Positions 43,782-52,309 of a stretch of 64,000 bases of DNA are shown piece by piece. The stretch is from positions 62,001 through 126,000 of the forward strand of contig JBDHTQ010000005.1 in NCBI GenBank assembly GCA_039808765.1, written 5' to 3'. The translations under genes and the position numbers were made by a program. This DNA is from JBDHTQ01 sp039808765. Lineage in GTDB: Bacteria > Pseudomonadota > Alphaproteobacteria > UBA2400. The notes beneath the pieces are model-generated. The model ran no database searches. It was given only the letters and a program-made list of their open reading frames with translations, and was not told the DNA's origin. Every line of letters starts with the position of its first letter. Position 1 is the stretch's first letter.

Positions 43782-44891
43782 ATGTTTAGCCGAACCGATA
43801 CCTCCCTTTTTGGCCGTTGGTGGTGGACGGTTGATCGTTGGATGTTGGCGGCATTGGCTTTGCTCATCTTGTTTGGTGGGTTTCTTGTTGCGATGGCGAG
43901 TTCGGCGGTGGCGCAACGTATTGGTTTAAGTCCGTTTCATTTTGTTATTCGTCATTACATGATTCTTGTACCAAGTGTCGTTTTGATGTTAGCAATTTCT
44001 CTTTTGCCCCCGCGTAAACTGGTTATATTTTCCAGCATCATGTTTGTGATCAGCCTGATTTTGCTTTATTCTACGTTCATTGTTGGGGTGGAGATCAAAG
44101 GGGCAGTGCGCTGGATTCGTGTGTTTGGTTTTTCGCTTCAACCGTCCGAATTTGTCAAACCGGCCTTCATTATTCTTAACGCATGGATCCTGTCACAGCC
44201 CTCGAGTCTCAAATCTTTTAAGGGATGGTTTGCAACGGCCTTTCTTTTACTGATTGTGGCTGGTCCACTTTCTCAGCAGCCAGATATTGGCATGACAACA
44301 CTTGTCAGCACGATCTGGATTGGGCAGCTTTTTATCGCTGGATTATCAATATATTTAATCTTTGTTTTGATGGTGGTTGGTAGTTTTGGATTGGTTAGTG
44401 CGTATTATATTTTTCCCCATTTTACCAGCAGAATTGATCGTTTTATACACCCTCAATCGGGTGATACTTACCAGGTAGAGCGCGCCATGGATGCCTATCA
44501 GGCAGGTGGACTTTTAGGGGTTGGGCCGGGTCGTGGGACGATGAAAAACCTGATTCCAGATGCCCATGCTGACTTCATCTTTGCCGTCGCTGGGGAAGAG
44601 CTCGGTTTGATCTGGTGTCTGGTTTTGCTTGGCTTGATCGTTTTTATTGTGCTACGAGGTCTTTGGCGGGCAGGGCAAGGCCCGACGATATTCGTAGCAC
44701 TGGCGGCATCTGGTCTTGTGGTTCAGTTTGCGGTTCAGGCTTTTGTGAATATCGGCTCGTCCTTGCACTTGCTGCCGACGAAGGGTATGACGTTACCCTT
44801 TATTAGTTACGGTGGTTCGTCGTTGCTGGCGATCGGAATAGGGATGGGGATGCTTCTCGCGCTCACGCGCAAGCGCCTCTATAAACCTTAG
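43782..44891 (+). CDS. ftsW: Septal peptidoglycan glycosyltransferase FtsW
   Basis: FtsW is the SEDS-family polymerase that builds septal glycan with FtsI. The 369-aa protein has about ten membrane helices, VRWIRVFGFSLQPSEFVKPAFI (SEDS signature), QQPDIGMTTLV, HPQSGDTYQVERAMDAYQAGGLLGVG with GPGRGTMKNLIPDAHADFIFAV, and LPFISYGGSSL near the end. The start is MFSRTDTS at 43782, with AAGGA 8 nt upstream; the frame is open back into mraY. murG follows after 11 bp. Confidence 0.96.
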   Translation: MFSRTDTSLFGRWWWTVDRWMLAALALLILFGGFLVAMASSAVAQRIGLSPFHFVIRHYMILVPSVVLMLAISLLPPRKLVIFSSIMFVISLILLYSTFIVGVEIKGAVRWIRVFGFSLQPSEFVKPAFIILNAWILSQPSSLKSFKGWFATAFLLLIVAGPLSQQPDIGMTTLVSTIWIGQLFIAGLSIYLIFVLMVVGSFGLVSAYYIFPHFTSRIDRFIHPQSGDTYQVERAMDAYQAGGLLGVGPGRGTMKNLIPDAHADFIFAVAGEELGLIWCLVLLGLIVFIVLRGLWRAGQGPTIFVALAASGLVVQFAVQAFVNIGSSLHLLPTKGMTLPFISYGGSSLLAIGIGMGMLLALTRKRLYKP

Positions 44892-44902
44892 GGAGTGTCG
44901 GT

Positions 44903-46033
44903 ATGACAGAGTTTGAAAACGTTGCAGAAAGTGCAACTGCCCGCGGTCCTCTTGTTTTTTTGGCAGCAGGGGGAACCGGCGGTCATCTTTTTCCGGCTGA
45001 GGCGCTTGCCAGTGCATTGCTTAAACGTGGCTTTCAAGTTCATCTTGTAGCAGATAAGCGCGCCATTGAGTTTTGTTCGCACGTGCCGGGCACATACGTT
45101 CATGTTGTCAAAGCAATGAGTGCAGCAGGCGGAATTTTACAAAACATTCGCGCCAAAATTGAATTGGCCAAAGGTGTTCATCAGGCTTATCGTTTGATTC
45201 GTCGATATAAGCCTGTTGCTGTAGTGGGGTTTGGTGGTTATCCATCTATGCCGGGGGCGGTTGGTGCGATTCTTACCAAAACTCCGCTTGTGCTTCATGA
45301 TCAGAACGCTATTTTGGGGCGAGCCAACCGACAGGTAGCCCGATTTTCTTCGGTGATTGCGACCTCGTTTGAAGAGGTGATTGGTGTTCCATACGGTCAT
45401 CGTGTTGTTTATACCGGTAATATGGTGCGCGCCGCAATTATAGAAGCACGGAACATACCTTATACGCCTCCAACACCCGATGGGCCATTGCGCATTTTAT
45501 CCACGGGAGGCAGTCAAGGCGCGCGCGTCTTCAGCGAAATTTTACCGGCTGCGTTTGGCTTGTTGGATGAAAATTTGCGGAAGCGGTTGCGCATTGTTCA
45601 GCAAGCCCGCAGTGAAACGATTGATGCCGTACGTGAATCATACCGCGTTTTGGGTTTGAGTGAACAAGTTGATTTACAGCCGTTTTTTAGTGACATGCCC
45701 CAGCGGATTGCGAACTGCCACCTCTTTATTGGGCGTAGTGGCGGGTCGACCGTGGCTGAACTAACCGCTATTGGTCGTCCCGGAATTTACGTCCCTTTGC
45801 CTATCGCGATTATGGATGAGCAGACCTGGAATGTGCGCCACCTTGAAGAAATGGGTGGTGCATGGATGGTGCAGCAGCGTGATTTGACACCACAATCTTT
45901 AGCCGCGCTTTTGAAACGTATTCTAAACGATCCTGAATCATTGAGTGCTGCAGCGCAGGCTGCATATGCGCAAGGGCAAATTCATGCGGCTGAAAAACTT
46001 GCTGATATTGTTATGGATGTAATGAAAAAATGA
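44903..46033 (+). CDS. murG: UDP-GlcNAc:undecaprenyl-PP-MurNAc-pentapeptide transferase MurG
   Basis: MurG adds GlcNAc to lipid I to make lipid II on the inner face of the membrane. The 376-aa GT-B enzyme has the N-terminal loop GGTGGHLFPAEALA, then GFGGYPSMPG and LHDQNAILGRANR, and in the C-terminal half STGGSQGARVFSE, FIGRSGGSTVAELTAIG and MDEQTWNVRHLEEMGGA. Its stop overlaps the murC start (ATGA). Confidence 0.97.
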   Translation: MTEFENVAESATARGPLVFLAAGGTGGHLFPAEALASALLKRGFQVHLVADKRAIEFCSHVPGTYVHVVKAMSAAGGILQNIRAKIELAKGVHQAYRLIRRYKPVAVVGFGGYPSMPGAVGAILTKTPLVLHDQNAILGRANRQVARFSSVIATSFEEVIGVPYGHRVVYTGNMVRAAIIEARNIPYTPPTPDGPLRILSTGGSQGARVFSEILPAAFGLLDENLRKRLRIVQQARSETIDAVRESYRVLGLSEQVDLQPFFSDMPQRIANCHLFIGRSGGSTVAELTAIGRPGIYVPLPIAIMDEQTWNVRHLEEMGGAWMVQQRDLTPQSLAALLKRILNDPESLSAAAQAAYAQGQIHAAEKLADIVMDVMKK

Positions 46034-47430
46034 TGAACTCTCTTCCTCTATCAATCGGGGTGCTGCATTTTTGCGGCATCGGCGGCATTGGCATGAGTGG
46101 CATTGCCGAGGTGTTACATACACTCGGTTATTCTGTTCAGGGGTCGGAATTAGCCGTGAATGGCAACGTAGAGCGATTGCGTGCTTTGGGCATTTCTGTC
46201 TTTATTCCCGCGCATGAAGATAATTTAAAAAATGTGCGTGTTGTTGTAATGTCATCCGCGATTAAACCTGATCATCCCGAGATTGTGGCCGCGCGCAAAG
46301 CAGGAATTCCAGTCGTCAGAAGAGCAGAAATGCTGGGCGAACTGATGCGTTTAAAGCGCACGATTGCTGTTGCCGGGACACATGGAAAAACCACAACCAC
46401 CACGATGGTTGGCCACATGCTTGAATGTGCGGATATTGATCCAACGGTGATTACGGGGGGCATTGTCACAGCTTATGGTACCAACGCACGCTTGGGTGAT
46501 GGAGCGTGGATGGTGGTAGAAGCTGACGAAAGTGACGGCAGTTTTTTGCGGTTGCCGGGCACAATCGCTATTGTCACCAATATTGATCCTGAGCATATGG
46601 AACATTACAAAACAGTTGAAGCGTTACATCAGGCGTTTGGCCAATTTGTTGAATCTATTCCTTTTTACGGTTCAGCTATTTTGTGCATTGATCATCCCGA
46701 AGTGAAAGCACTTAAGGGACGTATCACAGATCGCCGTTTGGTGGGGTATGGTTTTCACGAGGATGCTGATGTACGCGCCATCAATGTGCGAACATCGCGC
46801 GATGGATGTCGGTTTGATGTCGCGTTTAAAGAGGGAAATATTCTTCACGATTATTATTTGCCCATGCATGGGGTGCATAATGTGCAGAATGCACTGAGTG
46901 TGATTGCGGTCGGGCGTGAGATGAATATTGCTGATGATCGGGTGCAGACGGCTTTAGCGGGTTTTACTGGTGTTGGGCGTCGCTTCACGCAGGTGGGATG
47001 TGTAAACGGCGTGACGATTATTGATGATTATGGTCATCATCCGGTTGAGATCGCCGCAGTTTTAAAAGCGGCGCAACAAGCGCGTGAGGGGCAAGGACGA
47101 ACGATTGCTGTTGTGCAGCCGCATCGCTACTCGCGCTTGCATTCCTTGTTTGAAGAATTTGCGCATTGCTTTCATGATGCGGATTACGTTTTTATCAGTG
47201 ATGTGTATGCCGCTGGCGAAAATCCGATTGAGGGAGTGACTGGTCAGGCATTGGTGGAGGCGATCAAAAAGACGGGCCATCCCAATGTTTCGTATCTCGC
47301 GCAGCCCGATGATCTGGTCGCGGAAATTAAGCGTTTAGCACAATCGGGAGATTTTGTTGTTTTTCTGGGGGCAGGATCTGTGACACAGTGGGCTCATGCT
47401 TTACCGCAAGCATTACAAAGCATAGAATAG
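46030..47430 (+). CDS. murC: UDP-MurNAc-L-alanine ligase MurC
   Basis: MurC adds L-Ala to UDP-MurNAc, the first peptide step. The 466-aa protein has the N-terminal nucleotide fold LHFCGIGGIGMSGIAEVLH, ATP loop AVAGTHGKTTTTTM, EADESDGSFLRL, TNIDPEHMEHY, and DDYGHHPVEIAAVL with VVQPHRYSRLHSL in the C-terminal domain. A second ATG three bases later is also possible. It is directly after murG; murB follows after 26 bp. Confidence 0.97.
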   Translation: MMNSLPLSIGVLHFCGIGGIGMSGIAEVLHTLGYSVQGSELAVNGNVERLRALGISVFIPAHEDNLKNVRVVVMSSAIKPDHPEIVAARKAGIPVVRRAEMLGELMRLKRTIAVAGTHGKTTTTTMVGHMLECADIDPTVITGGIVTAYGTNARLGDGAWMVVEADESDGSFLRLPGTIAIVTNIDPEHMEHYKTVEALHQAFGQFVESIPFYGSAILCIDHPEVKALKGRITDRRLVGYGFHEDADVRAINVRTSRDGCRFDVAFKEGNILHDYYLPMHGVHNVQNALSVIAVGREMNIADDRVQTALAGFTGVGRRFTQVGCVNGVTIIDDYGHHPVEIAAVLKAAQQAREGQGRTIAVVQPHRYSRLHSLFEEFAHCFHDADYVFISDVYAAGENPIEGVTGQALVEAIKKTGHPNVSYLAQPDDLVAEIKRLAQSGDFVVFLGAGSVTQWAHALPQALQSIE

Positions 47431-47456
47431 CGACAAACAATTAGGGCAACATTACC

Positions 47457-48455
47457 ATGACGGATAAAGAAACCACATCCTCCTCCTCACCCGAGATTAA
47501 AGCGCTTCTCGCGCGTCTTCCTCAGGTTCGGGGACGGATTAACACCGATGTACCTCTTGCTTCTCTCACGTGGTTTCGTGTGGGAGGGCCCGCGCAAATT
47601 CTTTTCAAGCCCGCTGATCTCGATGATTTGCAAGCTTTCTTAAGAGCGTGTCCAAAAGAGATCGGGGTTTTTCCCCTTGGTGTGGCATCTAATTTGCTTG
47701 TGCGCGATGGCGGAATTGATGGGGTTGTTGTTAGATTAGTAGGGCCTTTCGCTGAAATAACGGTTAAAGGTGACACCCTGAATGTTGGGGCCGGTGCATT
47801 AGATAGCAGTATTGCTCTTGCTGCTCAGCAGGCGGGATTAGGGGGGCTTGAATTTTTGATCGGTATTCCCGGCACGTTTGGTGGTGGTATTCGCACTAAC
47901 GCTGGATGTTATGGGCGTGAGATTAAGGATGTTGTTAAACAAGTGCGTGCGCTTGATCGCGCAGGCACGCTTCATGTTTTAACGCCCGATGCCATGCATT
48001 TATCCTATCGCCATTGCGCTTTGCCGGAGGACTGGATTTTTGTGGATGCGGTTTTACAAGGCATACGTGAGACACCCGAAGCGGTTTTAGAAAAGCTCAA
48101 TGCCATCCGTGCCCAGCGTGAAGGGTCGTCACAAGGGGCTGTGTTGAGAAAACGAACCGGGGGTTCAACGTTTGCGAATCCGGGTGGTGCCAACCCTTCT
48201 GGGTTATCGCCGGATCAGTCGCGGGCATGGGAGTTGATTGACCAGGCCGGTTGTCGCGGAAAAAGTAAAGGCGGGGCGCACTTTTCTACGGAGCATGCCA
48301 ATTTTATGATCAATAATGGTGATGCTACAGCCGCGGATTTTGAGGATTTGGGTGAAGAAGTTCGGCAAATTGTGAAAGAAAAAACAGGTGTTACTTTACA
48401 GTGGGAAATTCAGCGGGTAGGAAAGAGACGTAACGATCCAATCGATACTTTTTAA
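47457..48455 (+). CDS. murB: UDP-N-acetylenolpyruvoylglucosamine reductase MurB
   Basis: MurB is the FAD enzyme that makes UDP-MurNAc, using NADPH. The 332-aa type I-like protein has an FAD-binding region (TWFRVGGPAQILFKP, GVASNLLVRDGGIDGVV, GLEFLIGIPGTFGGGIRTN) and the C-terminal catalytic part with GSTFANPGGANPSG and the SKGGAHFSTEHANFMINNG stretch. The length and the YR-S pattern are usual for alphaproteobacteria. Confidence 0.96.
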   Translation: MTDKETTSSSSPEIKALLARLPQVRGRINTDVPLASLTWFRVGGPAQILFKPADLDDLQAFLRACPKEIGVFPLGVASNLLVRDGGIDGVVVRLVGPFAEITVKGDTLNVGAGALDSSIALAAQQAGLGGLEFLIGIPGTFGGGIRTNAGCYGREIKDVVKQVRALDRAGTLHVLTPDAMHLSYRHCALPEDWIFVDAVLQGIRETPEAVLEKLNAIRAQREGSSQGAVLRKRTGGSTFANPGGANPSGLSPDQSRAWELIDQAGCRGKSKGGAHFSTEHANFMINNGDATAADFEDLGEEVRQIVKEKTGVTLQWEIQRVGKRRNDPIDTF

Positions 48456-48471
48456 CGCAAAGGATGGTTCA

Positions 48472-49053
48472 ATGCCGCAGACCGTTGTTATCATTCATGG
48501 TACCAAAAGTGCACCCGATCAAAATTGGTTTCCTTGGCTCACGCGCGAGCTGAAGCAGCGTGGCGTGAATGTGATCTGCCCGCGTTTTCCCACCCCCGAT
48601 AATCAGAATATGGCCAGTTGGCGCAAGGTCTTTCGTGAGTCGAGCGCACATCTGGTAACCGATGATCTCATTCTTGTCGGGCATAGCTTAGGGGCGGCGT
48701 TTGCGCTGCGTGTGGCCTGTGAAACGAGTCAGCCGTTTTTGGGGGTGGTGGGTGTTTGTCCTTTCGCTCAAAAATTGGGCAATATTGAATATGACGAGCT
48801 TAATAAAGATTTTATCGATCCTGCGTGGAACTGGCAGCGATTACGCGCCGGGGCTAAACATATTCAGCTTTTTGCGAGTGATAACGACCCTTATATTCCT
48901 CTTGAGGTGTCGGGGCGGGTGCAGGAAGCAATCGGGGCCACGATGACGATTGTGCCCGGCGGTGGACATTTGAATAACGAGGCTGGATTTACTCAATTTC
49001 CAATGCTCTTGCGGCATCTTCAGGTTCTGTGCCATAGTGCATCAAAGCAGTGA
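48472..49053 (+). CDS. RBBP9/YdeN-type alpha/beta hydrolase inside the dcw cluster
   Basis: The 193-aa protein is a compact serine hydrolase of the RBBP9/YdeN family: TVVIIHGTKSAPDQNWFPWL at the N-terminus, the nucleophile elbow LVGHSLGAAFAL, an acid in ASDNDPYIP and the catalytic His in VPGGGHLNNEAGF. The triad is complete. Substrate unknown. It sits between murB and ddl, a place where relatives usually have no such gene, and has the same strand with gaps of 16 and 23 bp, so it is likely cotranscribed. A link to peptidoglycan is possible but only inferred from position. Confidence 0.85.
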   Translation: MPQTVVIIHGTKSAPDQNWFPWLTRELKQRGVNVICPRFPTPDNQNMASWRKVFRESSAHLVTDDLILVGHSLGAAFALRVACETSQPFLGVVGVCPFAQKLGNIEYDELNKDFIDPAWNWQRLRAGAKHIQLFASDNDPYIPLEVSGRVQEAIGATMTIVPGGGHLNNEAGFTQFPMLLRHLQVLCHSASKQ

Positions 49054-49076
49054 TGATTTTTTAAGGGGCGGGGTAA

Positions 49077-50033
49077 ATGGCCAATATTGCCGTACTGATG
49101 GGAGGGTGGTCTTCTGAGCGAGACGTTTCACTTATCAGTGGGGCTGGCGTGGTTAAAGCCTTGCAGGAGCTTGGTCATCAGGTGACGGCCATTGATGTGC
49201 AACGCGATTTGAACGGTTTGTTGCGCGCCATACATGCTTCAATCTGTGACGTTATCTTTAATGCCTTGCACGGATGTGGGGGCGAAGACGGTACTATTCA
49301 AGGTGTTTTAGATTTTATCGGTTTGCCTTATACCCATTCCGGTGTTACGGCTTCAGCTGTGGCAATGGAAAAAGAAGTTACCCGTGCACTCGCCCGCGTC
49401 AATAAGGTTCCGGTTGCCGAGGGCCGGTTAGCCAGCAAAAGCGAAATTCTTGCGCAAAACGTATTTTTTCCCCCTTTTGTGATCAAGCCAATCAATGAAG
49501 GATCGTCGATTGGCGTGCGGGTTGTTCGTACAGAGGATGATTTGCGCACCATGACTGAAGACAGTTGGATTTATGGTGAAAATGTTTTGATTGAGCGCTA
49601 TATCCCGGGGCGGGAACTCACGGTTTCTGTCCTCAACCGTCGTGCGCTTTGTGTTACCGAGCTAAGACCCCACGAAGGGTTTTACGATTACACGGCAAAA
49701 TATACAGCCGGTAAAACCGATCATCTTGTTCCTGCGCCCATACCGGAAGACATTGAGAAGGCATTATTAGCTTACGCTTTGCTTATGCATCAGGTGGTGG
49801 GGTGTAAAGGGGTAAGTCGTTCGGATTTTCGTTGGGATGATACGCAGCCCGGTACATCAGGAATCTACTTTCTTGAGATTAACAACCAACCTGGCATGAC
49901 ACCATTTTCCTTGGTACCGGAACAGGCAGCTTATTGCGGCTTGAGTTATGCGCAGGTTTGCCAAATTCTGATTGACGAAGCATTGAAAGATCGGTTGTTT
50001 TCTCCTTCTTGTGCAAAGGAAAATGTCGCATGA
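49077..50033 (+). CDS. ddl: D-alanine-D-alanine ligase
   Basis: Ddl joins two D-Ala for use by MurF. The 318-aa ATP-grasp protein has the start IAVLMGGWSSERDVSLISG, NALHGCGGEDGTIQG, GLPYTHSGVTASAVAMEK, PPFVIKPINEGSSIGV and FLEINNQPGMTPFSLVPEQA. The ending motif has EINNQPGMT where most have EVNTLPGMT, within family range. The ftsQ start overlaps its stop. Confidence 0.96.
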   Translation: MANIAVLMGGWSSERDVSLISGAGVVKALQELGHQVTAIDVQRDLNGLLRAIHASICDVIFNALHGCGGEDGTIQGVLDFIGLPYTHSGVTASAVAMEKEVTRALARVNKVPVAEGRLASKSEILAQNVFFPPFVIKPINEGSSIGVRVVRTEDDLRTMTEDSWIYGENVLIERYIPGRELTVSVLNRRALCVTELRPHEGFYDYTAKYTAGKTDHLVPAPIPEDIEKALLAYALLMHQVVGCKGVSRSDFRWDDTQPGTSGIYFLEINNQPGMTPFSLVPEQAAYCGLSYAQVCQILIDEALKDRLFSPSCAKENVA

Positions 50034-50887
50034 GCCGAGGCACGCGCCGCAGTGATCTCACGCGTAGTCGCCAGCAGCGTAAAAAGCCCCGTCCCGAGTG
50101 GGTGGAGAAATGGGGGTGGACTGTACCTTTGGGTTTTATTGCTCTCTTATTGACCGGAACAATTTATTGGTTGTTTGCCTCCGGTTGGGTTGGGCAAAAA
50201 GTTGATCATATGCGCATGGCTTGGCTTGAACATACGGGCAATGTGGGTTTGGCTGTTCAAGATATATATATGACCGGAAGGGAGGAGACGTCGTCAAACG
50301 AAGTTTTGCGTGCTGTATCGGTAAAAATCGGCCAGCCGATCCTCACATTTGACAGTTACGAAGCACAAAAAGAGCTCGAGCAGTTGCCATGGATTAAAAC
50401 GGCTCGTGTTGAACGCCGCTTCCCCGGGACGATTTTTATCGGGTTAGTCGAACGTCAACCTTTGGGGCTTTACCAGAAAAACGGTCAGCAGTCCTTGGTG
50501 GATGAAACCGGACAAGTCTTGACAACGCAAAATCTTAGTCGCTGGCGTGATTTACCCGTTCTTGTGGGGGATCAGGCCCCGCAATCTGCGTCTTCACTGA
50601 TTAAAGTGCTGGCCAGCTACCCCGATATTTATTGGCGAATCCGCGCTATGACTTATATCAATCAACGTCGCTGGGACGTGCTTCTCAACAATAACGTTAC
50701 CATTCGTCTGCCAGAAGAAAAAATTGATGATGCTCTTCAGCGTGTCACCAAGGCTCAGACCGAAGGGCGGGTGCTGGACGGAGTCGCGCGAGTCGTTGAT
50801 GTACGCATGCCCGATCGGCTCGTTATTGATCCTGCTGTGGCCATCGACAAGAAAAAAGATGCCGTTAAATCAAGCAAAAAACTCTAA
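50030..50887 (+). CDS. ftsQ: Cell division protein FtsQ
   Basis: FtsQ links cytoplasmic and periplasmic division proteins. The 285-aa bitopic protein has a basic tail (SRGTRRSDLTRSRQQRKK), one membrane helix (about 30-50, VPLGFIALLLTGTIYWLF), and a POTRA domain (TSSNEVLRAVSVKIGQPIL, TARVERRFPGTIFIGLVER), then the beta domain with LVDETGQVL. The start is the ATG overlapping the ddl TGA, with AAAGGA 9 nt upstream; an in-frame TTG lies earlier. Confidence 0.93.
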   Translation: MSRGTRRSDLTRSRQQRKKPRPEWVEKWGWTVPLGFIALLLTGTIYWLFASGWVGQKVDHMRMAWLEHTGNVGLAVQDIYMTGREETSSNEVLRAVSVKIGQPILTFDSYEAQKELEQLPWIKTARVERRFPGTIFIGLVERQPLGLYQKNGQQSLVDETGQVLTTQNLSRWRDLPVLVGDQAPQSASSLIKVLASYPDIYWRIRAMTYINQRRWDVLLNNNVTIRLPEEKIDDALQRVTKAQTEGRVLDGVARVVDVRMPDRLVIDPAVAIDKKKDAVKSSKKL

Positions 50888-50966
50888 TTGAATATTTAGC
50901 GACAAAAAAGAGACATAATTTTAAAAAATATGCTAACAGTGTTCAGCGAAAACAAAGTTTAACACT

Positions 50967-50982
50967 CGCACATATTTGTGCG
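50967..50982. promoter_or_regulatory. Short dyad in the ftsQ-ftsA gap
   Basis: CGCACA-TATT-TGTGCG is a perfect 6-bp inverted repeat in the 114-bp gap, the longest gap within the cluster. The AT-rich stretch before it could hold a promoter for ftsAZ. TTAA-like half sites are present (TTTTAAAAAATATG, GTTTAACAC), but no complete CtrA box TTAA-N7-TTAA was found. Confidence 0.3.
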
Positions 50983-51001
50983 CACGACAGGGTTGCCAAG
51001 G

Positions 51002-52276
51002 ATGTCAGAATCAGGGTTCACAGCTGCACGCCCCACGCTTCGGAGTGGTCCCATTGGTGTTATTGATATCGGGAGTAGTAAAGTGTGCTGTGCGATTGCA
51101 CGCCAGGATGCTGATGGCCTTTTGCGTGTAACTGGCATTGGGCATCAAGCTTCTTTCGGCATGCGCAGTGGGGCCGTAGCCAATATGGATGCCGCTGAAA
51201 CAGCAATAGGAGCAGCTGTTCAATCGGCTGAAAAGATGTCGGGTGAGACCTTAAGGTCGGTTTTGGTCAGTATTTCAGGCGCACAAATGAGTTCGGCCAC
51301 CATTGACGTGCGTGTTCCCACGGGCGGGCAAGAAATTACCACCTCTAACCTTCGTCGCGTTGCTCAGAATTGCAAAGCTGCTTTAGGTGAGTTGGATGGA
51401 ACACCCATTCACATCATTCCTACAGGCTATAGTCTTGATGGTTCTAAAGGTATCAAAGATCCTCGGGGTATGGTAGGTAGTCAGCTTGATGTGCAAATTC
51501 ATGCTGTAACCGTTAATCAGGCGGCTAAACGCAATCTGATGACCTGTATCAGTCGTTGTCATTTGGATGTCGAACGCGTCGTCGCCTCACCAATGGTGGC
51601 GGGACGGGCATGCCTGACAGAGGATGAGGCCGACTTAGGGGCTATTGTTATCGATATGGGGGGAGGCACGACGAGCATTGGTGTTTTTCGCGAAGGCGAA
51701 CTGGTTTTTGCTGATAGTATCCCGATTGGGGGCATTCATTTAACTAATGATATCGCACGCGGACTAACCACACCCACGGCTCATGCTGAACGCATTAAGA
51801 CTTTATATGGGCATGCTGTCAGCACGGTGACAGATCGTCATGAGCACATCGATGTGCCGCAGATGGGGGAAAACGATATTGCAACGGTCGCACAAATCCC
51901 GCGTTCGTTGATGATTGGTATCATACAACCGCGGCTGGAAGAAATTTTTGAAATGGTTCGCGCACGGCTTGAGCACTCCGGTTTCGATAAAGTGGGGGGG
52001 CGGCGGGTGGTTCTCACCGGAGGCGCCAGCCAAATGCAGGGTACGCGGGAGTTGGCCCAAACCATCCTTGATAAGCAAATTCGTTTAGGTAAACCCCGAT
52101 TTACTGGGCGGGGGCTGGTTGAAAATTTAGCTGGACCTGAATTTTCTGTTGTTACTGGCTTGCTGTTTTACGCGACTCAGCCCAATACAGAATACAGGAT
52201 ACTAAATTCTGGGGAGACGAGCAGCGGTCTTTTCAGTCGCATTGGTGAGTGGTTTCGTGAAAATGTTTCAGCCTAG
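51002..52276 (+). CDS. ftsA: Cell division protein FtsA
   Basis: FtsA is the actin-like ATPase that ties FtsZ to the membrane. The 424-aa protein has the actin-fold phosphate loops GVIDIGSSKVCCAIA and AIVIDMGGGTTSIGVF, GGIHLTNDIARGL, and VLTGGASQMQGTREL. The C-terminal region ends in FSRIGEWFRENVSA, an amphipathic membrane-targeting helix. The ATG at 51002 is chosen (AGGG upstream); GTG at 50978 is open too. ftsZ starts 33 bp after its stop. Confidence 0.95.
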   Translation: MSESGFTAARPTLRSGPIGVIDIGSSKVCCAIARQDADGLLRVTGIGHQASFGMRSGAVANMDAAETAIGAAVQSAEKMSGETLRSVLVSISGAQMSSATIDVRVPTGGQEITTSNLRRVAQNCKAALGELDGTPIHIIPTGYSLDGSKGIKDPRGMVGSQLDVQIHAVTVNQAAKRNLMTCISRCHLDVERVVASPMVAGRACLTEDEADLGAIVIDMGGGTTSIGVFREGELVFADSIPIGGIHLTNDIARGLTTPTAHAERIKTLYGHAVSTVTDRHEHIDVPQMGENDIATVAQIPRSLMIGIIQPRLEEIFEMVRARLEHSGFDKVGGRRVVLTGGASQMQGTRELAQTILDKQIRLGKPRFTGRGLVENLAGPEFSVVTGLLFYATQPNTEYRILNSGETSSGLFSRIGEWFRENVSA

Positions 52277-52309
52277 CTGAAACCAACTGTTTGAAAGGGT
52301 AGTCTGGCT

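Noticed and set aside
50888..51001. CtrA box before ftsA
   Set aside because: TTAA-like half sites occur, but none has the required TTAA-N7-TTAA spacing.
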